NCBI GenBank assembly: GCA_035628645.1
Contig: DASPJL010000049.1
Span: 1 to 64,000 of the forward strand
DNA: 64,000 nucleotides
Direction: 5' to 3'
From: DASPJL01 sp035628645
GTDB taxonomy: Bacteria > Bacteroidota > Bacteroidia > Cytophagales > Cyclobacteriaceae
The notes under the pieces were generated by a model. That model was not told the origin of the DNA. It made no database searches and was given only the letters and a program-made list of their open reading frames with translations. Positions 8,346 to 18,222 of the stretch are shown piece after piece. The position numbers were made by a program, and so were the translations under genes. Each line of letters starts with the position of its first letter. The stretch's first letter is position 1.

Positions 8346-11300
8346 TTAAAAAGAAAGAATAAATTCTGCAAGGTTCTCAGAGGTATCCAAATCCATTTTT
8401 TTCCTGATCCTGTACCTCATGTCTTCCACACCTCTTACGGAGACTCCGATTAATGGCGCTATTTCTTTACTGTTCAGGTTCATTCGAAGGTAAGCGCAAA
8501 GTTTTAAATCCCGGCTGGTGAGTTCAGGGTACTTCTCTTTTAGTCTTTGAAGAAAGTTCTCATGAAGCTGGTTGAAAAGTTGTTCAAACTGGGTCCAGTT
8601 TTGGTCCGGCTTCACTTCCTCGTCAATCAATCTTATGATTCTTCTTAAGTTCTTCTTCTGCTGGGGTTCTTCATTTTCTTTTAATATACCCGAAATATGA
8701 TCTTTTATATTGAGGAGTGTTTCATTTTGTTTAACCACATTCATAACAGAAGAGGCAAGTTTGGAATTCTGATAATTCACTTCAGATTCCAGTTGATTTT
8801 TTCTCAACTCAATTACTGTCTTTTCGTGTTTTAACTTTTCCTCTCTCATTTCTGCTTCCTTTATTTTCAGCTCTCTCAGCCTTTCCAGTTTCATTGTCTT
8901 TCTTATGTGATAGGTTCTGGCTTTATAAAAGGCAATTGTTGCCGTAATTAAAACCAAAATTGAACTGAGGCGAAACCAAAGTGTATTCCACCAAGGGGGA
9001 ACAATTGTTAAGGTTAACGTAGTAGGAACATCATTCCATAATCCGTCATTATTGGCCCCTTTAACCTTCAATAGATAGGTTCCTGCATCAAGGTTTGTGT
9101 AGGTTACTTCTCTTTTGTTGCCGCTGTTGTTCCATCCTTTGTCAAAACCTTCAAGTTGATACGCATATTGGTTTTGAGAAGGAGAAATGTAATTAAGTGC
9201 AGCAAACTCAAAAGAAAAAACAGCTTCCCTGTAAGTTATTTCAATGGCTTTTGTTTCAGCGATTTGTTTGGTTAAAATGGAATCTTTCTCGCCAATCTTT
9301 ACCGATTTATTAAATATTTTAAAATCGGAAAGTATAACCGGCGGCACATATGTATTTACTTTTATTTCTGCAGGATCAAAAAGGTTAAATCCGTTTGAAC
9401 CTCCAAAATACAATTCCCCTGTAGCTGACCTGCACACAGAATTAATATTGAACTCATTACTTTGAAGGCCGTCTTCTTTATGGTAGTTCTTAAATGTCTC
9501 TTTAACTGGATCAAATTTCGACAATCCTTTTCCGGTACTTATCCAGAGAAATCCATTTTTATCTTCTGTGATTCCAAGAATAATATTGCTGGGCAACCCA
9601 TCCTTTTCTGTAAAAGCTTTGAATGAACTCCTTTCTTTGTTCATTAGATTGAGTCCTCCGCCGGCTGTACCCACCCATAAGTTTTTCCTGGAGTCTTCAA
9701 AAAGAACGAAAACATGGTTGCTGCTTATAGAGCCATGGGTTTTGGGGTCATGTTGAAAATAAGTAAAGGTTTCCGTGGACGGGTTAAACAGATTTAATCC
9801 ATTATTTTCTGTGGCCAACCAGATTTGTTTATCACTATCTTCAAGAATTGAAAAAATATTATAATCGCCCAGGGTTCCATCCCCCGATAAAGGTTTAAAC
9901 CGTTTGAATTTTGAGGTTGCTTTATTTAAAACAGAAACACCATTCCCTAATGTACTTACCCAAAGATTTCCCTTACTGTCTTCACAAATTGACCAGATGA
10001 TATTACCTCCAATACTGACAGAATCTTCCGGATCGTGAAGAAACCTGGAAAATGTGCCCTTCTTTTTGTTTAAAAGATTAAGGCCTCCCAGGTAAGTTCC
10101 TATCCAAAGGTTTCCGCTTCTGTCTTCATATAAACTTTTAATGACATTCGAGGACAAGCTTTGCAAGCTTTCAGGATCATTTTTAAAATGAGTAAAAGTG
10201 CCTTTTTCTTTATTAAAAAGGTTTAGTCCTCCTCCGTCTGTTCCAACCCATATTTTACCTTTTTTATCTTCTAAAATAGAAAGGACAGAATTATTGCTGA
10301 GGCTGCTTTTGTTATTGAGAATATTGTTAAAGTGCCTGAAATTATCATTTTGCTTATTGTAAATATTGATTCCTGCTGAGAAAGTTCCTACCCAGATTGT
10401 TCCCGCCCTATCCAAAAATAAACTATAGATCGCATCACTTTTAAGGCCGTTTTTTGATTCGGGATTAAAGGTAACTTGTGTGATTTTTCCTGTTTTGGGG
10501 TCTAAAATATTAACTCCTCCTCCGTCTGTGCCAATCCAGATATTGCTTTCATTATCTTCCAGAATACTCTTAATCAGGTTGTGATTTAAACCGGTTTTGG
10601 TGGTATAAGACTGAACGTTATTTCCCCGGATTTTAATTAAACCTTCATCCAGTGTGCCAATCCATAGATTTTGTTTTTTGTCCCTGTAAAGAAATCTGGC
10701 CGTTTGCAATCGGAGCGAATCAGCCAACGAAAACTGGTCAAATTGTTTAGTGGCAAGGTTATACCGATTCAGTTTTTCATTATTTGTCAGTATTAGCGGA
10801 ACTCCGCCATCATCGACAATGGAATAAATTTGATTGCTGTTTATAGTGCCGGGTTTATTTGGGGTATTGTAAAAACTTTTAATCCGGTGTGTTGTCGGAT
10901 TATACATGTTGAGCGCAAAATTGGTACCGATCCAAATGTTTCCTTCTTTATCCTCAAAAAGACATTCAATGGTATTGCTGCTAATCTTAATTTTTGACTG
11001 TGTTGAAAAATGGATAAAATTATCTTTGTCCCGATTGTATAAATTTAGTCCGCCCTGGTGGGTGCCAATCCAGAGGTTGCCTTTCCGGTCTTCGAGCATG
11101 CAGGTAATCCTGTTGTCCCCGATTGAGTTGGAATCCAGGGGATTGTTGAAATACGTTTTGATTTCATAGCCATTATACCGGTTTAGTCCATTGAAAGTCC
11201 CGATCCACATGAGCCCTTTTTTATCTTGTAAAATGGCGGACACTCCATTATTGGACAATCCCTGCTCTGAATTGATATGGTCAAAAACGAAATTGGACTG

Positions 11301-11354
11301 GGCATTAAGGAAGTGTGTAAGAGTAATAAGGAGTACAACTAAAATATTCTTCAT
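8346..11354 (-). CDS. Reg_prop/Y_Y_Y membrane sensor with LuxR-type HTH
   Basis: I place the start at 11354 because the Met there begins a clear signal peptide (MKNILVVLLITL, ending FLNAQ). The longer frame to 11453 adds 33 residues of no pattern. The 1002-residue protein has about 13 Reg_prop repeats (GNLWIGT and variants), enough for two seven-bladed propellers, then a Y_Y_Y domain (~700-760), one membrane helix, a coiled coil rich in Glu and Lys, and a C-terminal LuxR-like helix-turn-helix (ELTSRDLKLCAYLRMNLNSK). There is no histidine kinase or receiver domain, so it is not a classic hybrid two-component system; a membrane-bound one-component regulator is the simplest reading. It is downstream of, and on the same strand as, the GH16 glucanase, so sensing glucan fragments is a fair guess. 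Confidence 0.85.
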   Translation of the reverse strand: MKNILVVLLITLTHFLNAQSNFVFDHINSEQGLSNNGVSAILQDKKGLMWIGTFNGLNRYNGYEIKTYFNNPLDSNSIGDNRITCMLEDRKGNLWIGTHQGGLNLYNRDKDNFIHFSTQSKIKISSNTIECLFEDKEGNIWIGTNFALNMYNPTTHRIKSFYNTPNKPGTINSNQIYSIVDDGGVPLILTNNEKLNRYNLATKQFDQFSLADSLRLQTARFLYRDKKQNLWIGTLDEGLIKIRGNNVQSYTTKTGLNHNLIKSILEDNESNIWIGTDGGGVNILDPKTGKITQVTFNPESKNGLKSDAIYSLFLDRAGTIWVGTFSAGINIYNKQNDNFRHFNNILNNKSSLSNNSVLSILEDKKGKIWVGTDGGGLNLFNKEKGTFTHFKNDPESLQSLSSNVIKSLYEDRSGNLWIGTYLGGLNLLNKKKGTFSRFLHDPEDSVSIGGNIIWSICEDSKGNLWVSTLGNGVSVLNKATSKFKRFKPLSGDGTLGDYNIFSILEDSDKQIWLATENNGLNLFNPSTETFTYFQHDPKTHGSISSNHVFVLFEDSRKNLWVGTAGGGLNLMNKERSSFKAFTEKDGLPSNIILGITEDKNGFLWISTGKGLSKFDPVKETFKNYHKEDGLQSNEFNINSVCRSATGELYFGGSNGFNLFDPAEIKVNTYVPPVILSDFKIFNKSVKIGEKDSILTKQIAETKAIEITYREAVFSFEFAALNYISPSQNQYAYQLEGFDKGWNNSGNKREVTYTNLDAGTYLLKVKGANNDGLWNDVPTTLTLTIVPPWWNTLWFRLSSILVLITATIAFYKARTYHIRKTMKLERLRELKIKEAEMREEKLKHEKTVIELRKNQLESEVNYQNSKLASSVMNVVKQNETLLNIKDHISGILKENEEPQQKKNLRRIIRLIDEEVKPDQNWTQFEQLFNQLHENFLQRLKEKYPELTSRDLKLCAYLRMNLNSKEIAPLIGVSVRGVEDMRYRIRKKMDLDTSENLAEFILSF

Positions 11355-11464
11355 TCCAGAAAATACCGAAGATAAGATTTTTAAGTTAGTGAAATAATTA
11401 ATTATATGAAATAGCCGTGGAAGAATGGTAGTAGAGAACTGGTAACTATTCAAAACCGACCAAT

Positions 11465-11496
11465 AAAAAAGCCGGCAGAAATTTTCCGCCGGCTTT
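11465..11496 (-). terminator. Terminator of the GH16 glucanase gene
   Basis: Perfect stem AAAGCCGGC / GCCGGCTTT with an 11-nt loop. Read on the minus strand it is followed by a run of six T. It separates the glucanase from the sensor gene. Confidence 0.87.
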
Positions 11497-11522
11497 ACGT
11501 TTTCAATTATTATTAATCCTTA

Positions 11523-14500
11523 TTACTTTTTAATTAACTTTTCTGTGATGACTCCTGCTTTTGTTTCCACTTTTATGACATATACACCTTGCGAAAGTGT
11601 AGAAAAGTCAACAGTCGCCTGAGTTTTACCTTCAAGCTTTTGTGTTAAGACTTTTACTCCGTTGGAGTAGACAGTTACTTTGGCAATTCCAGACTCCATA
11701 CCCGAAATATTGACAACGCTGCTGACAGGATTAGGGAAGACTTTAATGGACCCTTTTTCTTCTGCCAATCCGAGTCTTGCCCCTGAAGGAGAACCATACA
11801 CCTCAAATTCCCACAAAGAATAACCGTAGCCGGTATTCCTGGTTTTTCCCAGCATCCTCACGTATCTGCCTGTTCCGGAAAGGTTAATGTCGTCAATTCC
11901 TCCATCGCCGGTTGTCGTACTATAAATTGTACTCCAGGTGGAGCCATTACCAGAAACCTGGATATCATAGCTTTTTCCTGAAGCGGTTTCCCAGTTAAGT
12001 ACTACCTTATTCAAAGCATAGCTTGACTGAAGATCCACATAAATCCATTCATTGTCAGTGAAATTGCTGCTCCATCTTGTATTTGTATTTCCATCATTTG
12101 CTTCTGAAGCAGGAAATTCATTACTGGAAGCTACAATTGGTTTATTCAAAGCCAGGTTATTGGTAGGAGCGGCTGTTACGGAAACTGTTGCAGAACCTTG
12201 CACGCTGCCAGAAGTAGCTTTTATTAAAAAGCCTGAACCTATGGAATTGGCAGTGAATAAGCCGCTTGAACTGATCGTTCCGCCGCCTGTTGTTGACCAG
12301 GTAAAGGTTGCCTGGAAATTTGCGCCGAACTGATCTTTTCCCTGTGCCGTAAACTGTTGTGATCCTCCGGTGGTTACTGACGCAGTAGAAGGAGTAACCA
12401 CTATTGAGGTAAGTACAGGACCGGAGCTGTTTCCATAAACTTCAAACTCGAATAAAGAATAGCCATAGCCAGTATTTCTAAGCTTTCCATTCATTCTGAT
12501 ATACCTTCCTGCTTCTGAAAGATTGATCTCATCTGTCCCACCATCTCCTGTGGTGGTTGAATAAATCGTCGACCAATTGGTAGCATTATCTGATACCTGG
12601 ATGTCGTAGCTTTTTCCTGACGCTGCTTCCCACTTTAATACCACTTTCGTAATTGTATAACTTGCCTGAAGGTCCACGTAGATCCACTGAGGATCTGACC
12701 ATTCACTACCCCATCTTGTCGCGACGGCGCCGTCATTGACATTAGTTACAGGAAGTCCCGATTGTGTACTTGATGCAAATACCGGTTTATTTAGCGCGAG
12801 GTTTCCGGAAGGCGTTCCGTTTACGGTAATGGTAGCTTCTTTTGAAATACTTCCGGAAGTTGCTTTTAAAACAAACGAACCTGCAGTGGTAGCGCTGAAT
12901 GAACACGTATTTCCCGTTGGACAATTTGCACCTGTCCAGGTAATGGGAACATTCATATTGTTTCCATTCTGATCCTTTGCCTGAGCTGTGAATTGGACGG
13001 TTTGCCCGACTGTAGCTGTTGCCGAAGCAGGTGTTAATTCAATGGAAGTTAAAACCGGATCCTGTGACAAACTCAACGTTCTGATGTTGTCGATGTAATA
13101 GGTATTTCCTGTTAAATTACCCGGGTCAAACAGAATGGCGATGTTATCGGCCAGTTCATCCGGTGTACCAGGGTCGAGGGAATTAGAATAGGTTAAATAA
13201 ACAGTATGCCATTGATTTTGCTCTTTGGTTAATCCCTGGTAATTACTATGCCTTCCAGCAGGGTAATTTTCGGAAGTTGCAATACTACTCGCATCAATAC
13301 CAATGGTTATGGCAGTTCCGGCAGGTGCGTCAGTGTAAATGTCCATGGCAATTTTCTGCCTTCTTTCTTTCAACGCCTTGGCATCCAGAGTAGCAGTACC
13401 TTTTTTGAAGATCAGCAAATCCCATTGCTGAGCGTTGCTTCTCACATATTTAGCAACTTTTGTCGTTGGAGAATTATTTACCCCTCCTGGTAAAGGATTG
13501 GTGATGGAGGGAGAATAGGTTCCTGTGGTAGACTCTAAAACCAATCGATGATTTGCATCATAATCTTCCCAGGTATTTCCCGGTCCCCAAACTTCCCTCT
13601 GTGCAGTAGATACAATCCTGATGTTATCGATGTGATATGTATGCGAAGTATTTGTTACCGGATTAAATAAGAATACAAGTTTGTCCACCCCACCGTCAGA
13701 AGCTGACTTATCTGGAATGGAGGAAATAGTGAAAGCTACCGTCTCCCATTGATTTTGTTTAGTGGTTACGGCTTCATAATTACTGTGTCTTCCGGAAGGC
13801 CAGTTGTCCGGTAAAGCAAGGCTGCTTATTTCAAAATTTAAGGAAAGCCTTGTTCCGACAGGAGCATCGGTATATACATCCATGTATATTTTATGTGTGC
13901 CTTTTTTGAAATGATAGGCATCGGTAATGGCAGTTGTTTTATAAACCAAAGCGTCATAACTCGAAGCTGCATCCCTCACATATTTTGCCACCGTATTTGA
14001 GGTATTAGGCGCTACTTTTGAAGGATTGGCCTGAACAGTATAAGGCCCGTTGGAAAAGTCTTTGGTTAATAAATCGGTTCCGTCAAAATTTTGTAACATA
14101 TCCGTGTAGACCGGCGCGGGTGTTCCTCCTGATTGTCCTGTTCTCAAATTATCAAAATGAAAAGTATGACCAGTGTTGGTGACAGGAGCAAATAGAAGTA
14201 TCCACTGGTTTACTTCTGCTGCACTTCCATAAATATCGGGGGAGCTTTGATACGCAAATTCTAACGTTTCCCATTGATTTTGTTTGGTGGTAACGGCTTC
14301 AAAATTGGCATACCTTCCCGATGGATAATTGTTTCCAGTCGCCACATTTCCATTTTCAAAATTTAAAGAGACTTTAGTACCTACAGGTGCATCAGTATAC
14401 ACATCCAGGAGGATTTTTCTCTTTCCATATACAAATTCTCCTACGGGTTGGGCATTAATGCCTTTTAAAGTTATATAATCGTATTGTTCCGTCGCGTTTC

Positions 14501-15716
14501 TGACATATTTGCCTACTTTCGAAGAGTTGTTTATTACACTTGGAGAAGGATTGGCTACATCTTTGGTAAGTGTGCCCGACATGGCGAAATAGGTTAAAGC
14601 CGGAGGTACTTCGAAGTTTTCAAATACCTTATCCGCTACAAATGGCGCTTCGGCGATTACATCTAATGAATAGGTATTGGTGCCACAACCAGAGGTAACG
14701 GTTGCCTTCACTTCTCCACCGGATTGTCCCCAGTTAACGGTTATGGCATTAGTACCTTGTCCTGATGTAATAGTGGCTCCCGCTGGCACGGTCCAACTTA
14801 CGGAATTACCGGCGCCTACATTTATAGAATAATCTTTGAAGGTTTCCCCTTTATATACTTTGTTGTCTCCTGAAATGAAGGTGCTGTAAGTTCCTTTTGA
14901 AACCCTTACCCAATCAATTTCCGCTTTCATTGGACTTACAGTTGTGGCATCCGGAGGACCTGAATATGAACCGCCCATTCCAACACTTAAAATAATAAAA
15001 AAAGGACGGTTAAAAGGGCGATATCCGTTAATGGGTTCACTGATATCGAAAGTGTGATACAATATTCCATCAATAAAATATTTGATGTATGTCGGGCTCC
15101 ATTCAATAGCAGCAGTATGGAAATCGTCTGCCCATCTTTGATTGTTTGGCAATGTATAAGAGCCCTGGTTCCAGGCATGTCCCCATGATTCTTCATAATG
15201 TGCCGTACCAATGTTTTTTCCGGGATATTTACCAGTGTTTTCGAAGATATCCACTTCCCCGGATTTTGGCCACCAGACAGATTCAAAATCTGAACCTAAA
15301 AGCCAAAAAGCAAATCCGTTTCCCTGGCTGTAAACACCTTTGAGCCGCGCTTCGATTCTTCCATATTGAAAATCTACTTTTTTATATGTTCTGATTCTGC
15401 CACTGGTATATTGATGGCCTTGATAATCTTCTTTTCGAATTTCGAGAACCAATTTTCCATCTACAATCCTGACATTTTCAGGACGATCGGTAGAGTAATC
15501 AAGTTGACCTGTTCCCCAGCCTCCTCCACCGGTTTCCATACCCCATTTAGAGTTGTCAAGGTTTGGTCCGTTAAATTCATCCTGCCAGACAATTTGCTCA
15601 CACTGAGCAAGAGCCAGGTTTGGAAGGATCGTGATGAGAAGAAGTAATAAGAGAATGGCTTTGCCGTAAATAAAATTATGGTGAGCCCTTATGGGTATCT
15701 GGTAATAATTTTTCAT
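11523..15716 (-). CDS. Multi-modular GH16 beta-glucanase (laminarinase-like), T9SS cargo
   Basis: This 1397-residue secreted hydrolase probably cuts beta-1,3- or mixed-linkage glucans. A signal peptide (~17-37) precedes the GH16 catalytic domain (~38-285) with the motif GEVDIFE: Glu154, Asp156 and Glu159 are the expected catalytic set. Then come a PKD/Ig-like domain (~290-360); three consecutive carbohydrate-binding-like modules of ~180 residues (~365-905) sharing a DVYTDAPVGT / NQWETV / HIDNIR pattern; an Ig-like Big_2 domain with a discoidin (F5/8C) domain; a second such pair; and a T9SS type A tail (VFPNPVSSVVNIS to KLIKK). The three modules and the two Ig-discoidin pairs are close internal repeats, suggesting tandem duplication. 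The gene ends at its own terminator. Confidence 0.92.
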   Translation of the reverse strand: MKNYYQIPIRAHHNFIYGKAILLLLLLITILPNLALAQCEQIVWQDEFNGPNLDNSKWGMETGGGGWGTGQLDYSTDRPENVRIVDGKLVLEIRKEDYQGHQYTSGRIRTYKKVDFQYGRIEARLKGVYSQGNGFAFWLLGSDFESVWWPKSGEVDIFENTGKYPGKNIGTAHYEESWGHAWNQGSYTLPNNQRWADDFHTAAIEWSPTYIKYFIDGILYHTFDISEPINGYRPFNRPFFIILSVGMGGSYSGPPDATTVSPMKAEIDWVRVSKGTYSTFISGDNKVYKGETFKDYSINVGAGNSVSWTVPAGATITSGQGTNAITVNWGQSGGEVKATVTSGCGTNTYSLDVIAEAPFVADKVFENFEVPPALTYFAMSGTLTKDVANPSPSVINNSSKVGKYVRNATEQYDYITLKGINAQPVGEFVYGKRKILLDVYTDAPVGTKVSLNFENGNVATGNNYPSGRYANFEAVTTKQNQWETLEFAYQSSPDIYGSAAEVNQWILLFAPVTNTGHTFHFDNLRTGQSGGTPAPVYTDMLQNFDGTDLLTKDFSNGPYTVQANPSKVAPNTSNTVAKYVRDAASSYDALVYKTTAITDAYHFKKGTHKIYMDVYTDAPVGTRLSLNFEISSLALPDNWPSGRHSNYEAVTTKQNQWETVAFTISSIPDKSASDGGVDKLVFLFNPVTNTSHTYHIDNIRIVSTAQREVWGPGNTWEDYDANHRLVLESTTGTYSPSITNPLPGGVNNSPTTKVAKYVRSNAQQWDLLIFKKGTATLDAKALKERRQKIAMDIYTDAPAGTAITIGIDASSIATSENYPAGRHSNYQGLTKEQNQWHTVYLTYSNSLDPGTPDELADNIAILFDPGNLTGNTYYIDNIRTLSLSQDPVLTSIELTPASATATVGQTVQFTAQAKDQNGNNMNVPITWTGANCPTGNTCSFSATTAGSFVLKATSGSISKEATITVNGTPSGNLALNKPVFASSTQSGLPVTNVNDGAVATRWGSEWSDPQWIYVDLQASYTITKVVLKWEAASGKSYDIQVSDNATNWSTIYSTTTGDGGTDEINLSEAGRYIRMNGKLRNTGYGYSLFEFEVYGNSSGPVLTSIVVTPSTASVTTGGSQQFTAQGKDQFGANFQATFTWSTTGGGTISSSGLFTANSIGSGFLIKATSGSVQGSATVSVTAAPTNNLALNKPIVASSNEFPASEANDGNTNTRWSSNFTDNEWIYVDLQSSYALNKVVLNWETASGKSYDIQVSGNGSTWSTIYSTTTGDGGIDDINLSGTGRYVRMLGKTRNTGYGYSLWEFEVYGSPSGARLGLAEEKGSIKVFPNPVSSVVNISGMESGIAKVTVYSNGVKVLTQKLEGKTQATVDFSTLSQGVYVIKVETKAGVITEKLIKK

Positions 15717-16155
15717 GTTAATTAAGGGTTAAATAGAACAATGGATTTTTGCAAAAAAACCTTCTGGCAAGCTGAGGCAAATCAAAAAATAATCAAAAAA
15801 AACTGGTACGGGAAGACTACGGGATTTGTGAAAAAGGAGGTGTTTAATAACTTTTAATTCATCCTCCCCCGGATGAAAATCCGAAGCTTATTCAGGAAAT
15901 AATTCCCCGAGGTGAATATTTGGCAAATGCCTCCATTCGCTTGTTTTTAATGGTAATCAATAATTTCTACTTTAATGAATAATTACATTTCGTCTATTTG
16001 TTATGGATTTTTATAATCATTGTATGCGTTTAGAGACTAATAGAACACTTTAATAGTTATCAGGAGGATCTCTTCTTTTTTAAAGTATGATAAGAAGTCG
16101 ATAAAATTGCAAGTGTAAAATCAGTATTTTGCTAATTCATAAACTAAATTAAAAC
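15717..16155. other. Divergent intergenic region (439 bp), no gene seen
   Basis: This AT-rich region separates the glucanase and the DUF3347 gene and must hold both promoters, but no convincing TAnnTTTG box is placed at a sensible distance. One small hairpin (TTCATCC / GGATGAA around a C-rich loop) lies near 15857-15876. Confidence 0.4.
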
Positions 16156-16809
16156 ATGAGTATAAAATTTCTTAAACCAATGTTTGCTGTAGGAATATCA
16201 GCAGCATTTTTGTTTACAATGAATTCTTGTGAACAGAAAAAATCGGGTCAGGACCAAACTCAGGAAACTGCTGAAAGCCATGAAGGACACGATCATGAAG
16301 GCCACGACCATGGAACAGCTTCTGTTGTAGAAGTGCCTGATTATTCCAATGTTTCCCAGGAAGCAAAAAATCAGATCAAAGAAGTATACCAAAGTTATAT
16401 TTCCCTAAAGAATGGTTTAGTGGAAAGCAGCCAGGAAAAAGCTCAAAAAGCGGCGCAATCACTTGAGGATAAAGCAAGTAAAGTTAATACAGAAGCGATT
16501 GAAGGAGATGCAAAAGCTTTTGTTGATGAGCAGATTACTGCAGTAAAAAATTATTCTGAGAAAATTGCTTCCGCTTCTGATATTGATGGACAAAGAGAAC
16601 ATTTGGAAGGTCTTTCATCTAGTTTATTTGCTTTAGTGAAAGCCACCGCCTCAAATCCAGAAACAGCATATTATCAATTTTGTCCAATGGCCAACGACGA
16701 CAAGGGTGGTTATTGGTTAAGTGAGAAAAAAGAAATTGAAAATCCTTATTTTGGCGAAAGCATGCTGAAATGTGGAGAAAGTAAAGAAACTCTTAGTCAC
16801 AATATGTAA
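16156..16809 (+). CDS. DUF3347 lipoprotein with His-rich segment
   Basis: A 217-residue protein. The N-terminal hydrophobic stretch ends at a lipobox-like MNSC, giving a lipoprotein. A His/Asp/Glu-rich segment (EGHDHEGHDHG, ~38-50) could bind metal. The rest matches DUF3347, a helical domain found alone or fused to the ends of CusB-type heavy-metal efflux proteins. Its hallmark C-terminal motif is present: YYQFCPMA, WLSEKKEIENPYFG and MLKCGE. A periplasmic copper or zinc chaperone-like role is plausible from the family and the His segment. No efflux genes are adjacent. A strong terminator follows directly, so it is probably transcribed alone. Confidence 0.85.
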   Translation: MSIKFLKPMFAVGISAAFLFTMNSCEQKKSGQDQTQETAESHEGHDHEGHDHGTASVVEVPDYSNVSQEAKNQIKEVYQSYISLKNGLVESSQEKAQKAAQSLEDKASKVNTEAIEGDAKAFVDEQITAVKNYSEKIASASDIDGQREHLEGLSSSLFALVKATASNPETAYYQFCPMANDDKGGYWLSEKKEIENPYFGESMLKCGESKETLSHNM

Positions 16810-16815
16810 TTTCAA

Positions 16816-16864
16816 AAAGACTGTCTGCTTCTTCAAGGCTGATAAATTCAGACAGTCTTTTCTC
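16816..16864 (+). terminator. Terminator after the DUF3347 gene
   Basis: Perfect 12-bp stem AAAGACTGTCTG / CAGACAGTCTTT, followed by TTTTCTCC, 6 bp after the stop codon. Confidence 0.88.
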
Positions 16865-17080
16865 CCACCTTATTAGTAAATAGGGAAAACCCTGACGGTT
16901 CTATGCCGTAAATTTTGTAAAGGTATTTAACCGCAAAACAACCATGGCTTTTTCCAAACCAACTCCACCATGAAAGGATAGCGATTTTCAAATGCATCTA
17001 CTTTAATAGCATTCAAGCTATTTCCTATTATTTTATCCTCTTTGATTATTTGATCCACAGTCAAATTTTCTCACTATTCC

Positions 17081-18196
17081 ATGAAAAGCAAGATTTTTTT
17101 CCCAAATCTTGATGGACTAAGAACGTTGGCCTTTTTAGCAGTTTTCTTTGTTCATAGCTTCTATACGACTCATGAATACATAAGAGATGCCAACATTTAT
17201 GCTTTCGTAAGAGCTTTTTTTTCTAATGGAATGCTGGGAGTAAATTTATTTTTTGTGCTTTCCGGCTTTTTGATAACCTACTTATTACTGAATGAAGAAG
17301 AGATGAAATCTGAGATAAATCTTCCCAATTTTTATATAAGAAGATTTTTAAGAATATGGCCATTGTTTTTCGCTTGCGTTTTCTATGGTTTTATAGTTGA
17401 ACCCTGGATAATGAAGCTTTTCGGTGAAGGAGTTGAGCAAACAGCCGATCCATTATTATATGTTACCTTTCTCAGTAATTTCAGTAACATAAATTATGGT
17501 GAAACGGAAGCTCAAAATTTAGGCATTCTATGGTCAGTTTCCATTGAAGAACAATTTTATCTTTTTTGGCCCTTACTTCTCCTGCTCTTTAGAAGAAGGA
17601 TAATTTTATGTCTCCTGCTTATTTTGGTCTCCATTGTTTTCAGGTATTTTAATGCAGAAAATTTTCACATCCTTCGATGGCATACCTTAAGTGTAATTGG
17701 AGATTTGTCTGTAGGAGGATTGATCGGATTATTGTCTTTTCAATCAAATGCTTTTGTAGACTTTTTTAAACATTTGGGAAAATGGAAGATCCTGATGGTT
17801 TATATAGCAGGATTTGGTTTTATTTTTTTTAAAGATGACATAATGAATACTCATACTTTAATTGCAATTTCAGCACTTATAATATCCCTTTTCTTTGCCT
17901 TTATAATTTTGGAACAGAACTACTCAGATCACTCGTTTTTTAAGCTGAAAAATAATAAAATTATTTCCTCGATGGGTAAATACACTTACGGATTATATTG
18001 CCTTCACATGATCGGGATAGCAGTTGCAAAAGAAATTTGCACTTATTTAAACATAAATAATACACTTTTTGGGGTCTTATTTTGGCAAACGTTACTTTCC
18101 CTTACCCTTAGTATGCTGATGAGTTATGTCAGCTATGAGTTCTATGAGAAACCATTTCTAAAGTTGAAAGGGAAATTTTCATTTATTACAAGGTAA
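17081..18196 (+). CDS. Acyltransferase 3 family membrane protein (OafA/YrhL-like)
   Basis: A 371-residue protein with about ten membrane segments. The N-terminus (FPNLDGLRTLAFLAVFFVHS) contains the family motif with the active-site His, and the Phe-Phe-Val-Leu-Ser-Gly-Phe motif follows at ~60, with RRFLRIWPLF just after. Family members transfer acetyl, succinyl or other acyl groups from the cytosol to sugars of surface polysaccharides or lipids. There is no fused SGNH domain. The neighbours (a metal-related lipoprotein upstream, the converging arsenic operon downstream) do not hint at the acceptor. Only 26 bp separate its stop from that of the converging acr3. Confidence 0.9.
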   Translation: MKSKIFFPNLDGLRTLAFLAVFFVHSFYTTHEYIRDANIYAFVRAFFSNGMLGVNLFFVLSGFLITYLLLNEEEMKSEINLPNFYIRRFLRIWPLFFACVFYGFIVEPWIMKLFGEGVEQTADPLLYVTFLSNFSNINYGETEAQNLGILWSVSIEEQFYLFWPLLLLLFRRRIILCLLLILVSIVFRYFNAENFHILRWHTLSVIGDLSVGGLIGLLSFQSNAFVDFFKHLGKWKILMVYIAGFGFIFFKDDIMNTHTLIAISALIISLFFAFIILEQNYSDHSFFKLKNNKIISSMGKYTYGLYCLHMIGIAVAKEICTYLNINNTLFGVLFWQTLLSLTLSMLMSYVSYEFYEKPFLKLKGKFSFITR

Positions 18197-18222
18197 TTAA
18201 TGGCCGTTTCCCTAAAAACCAT

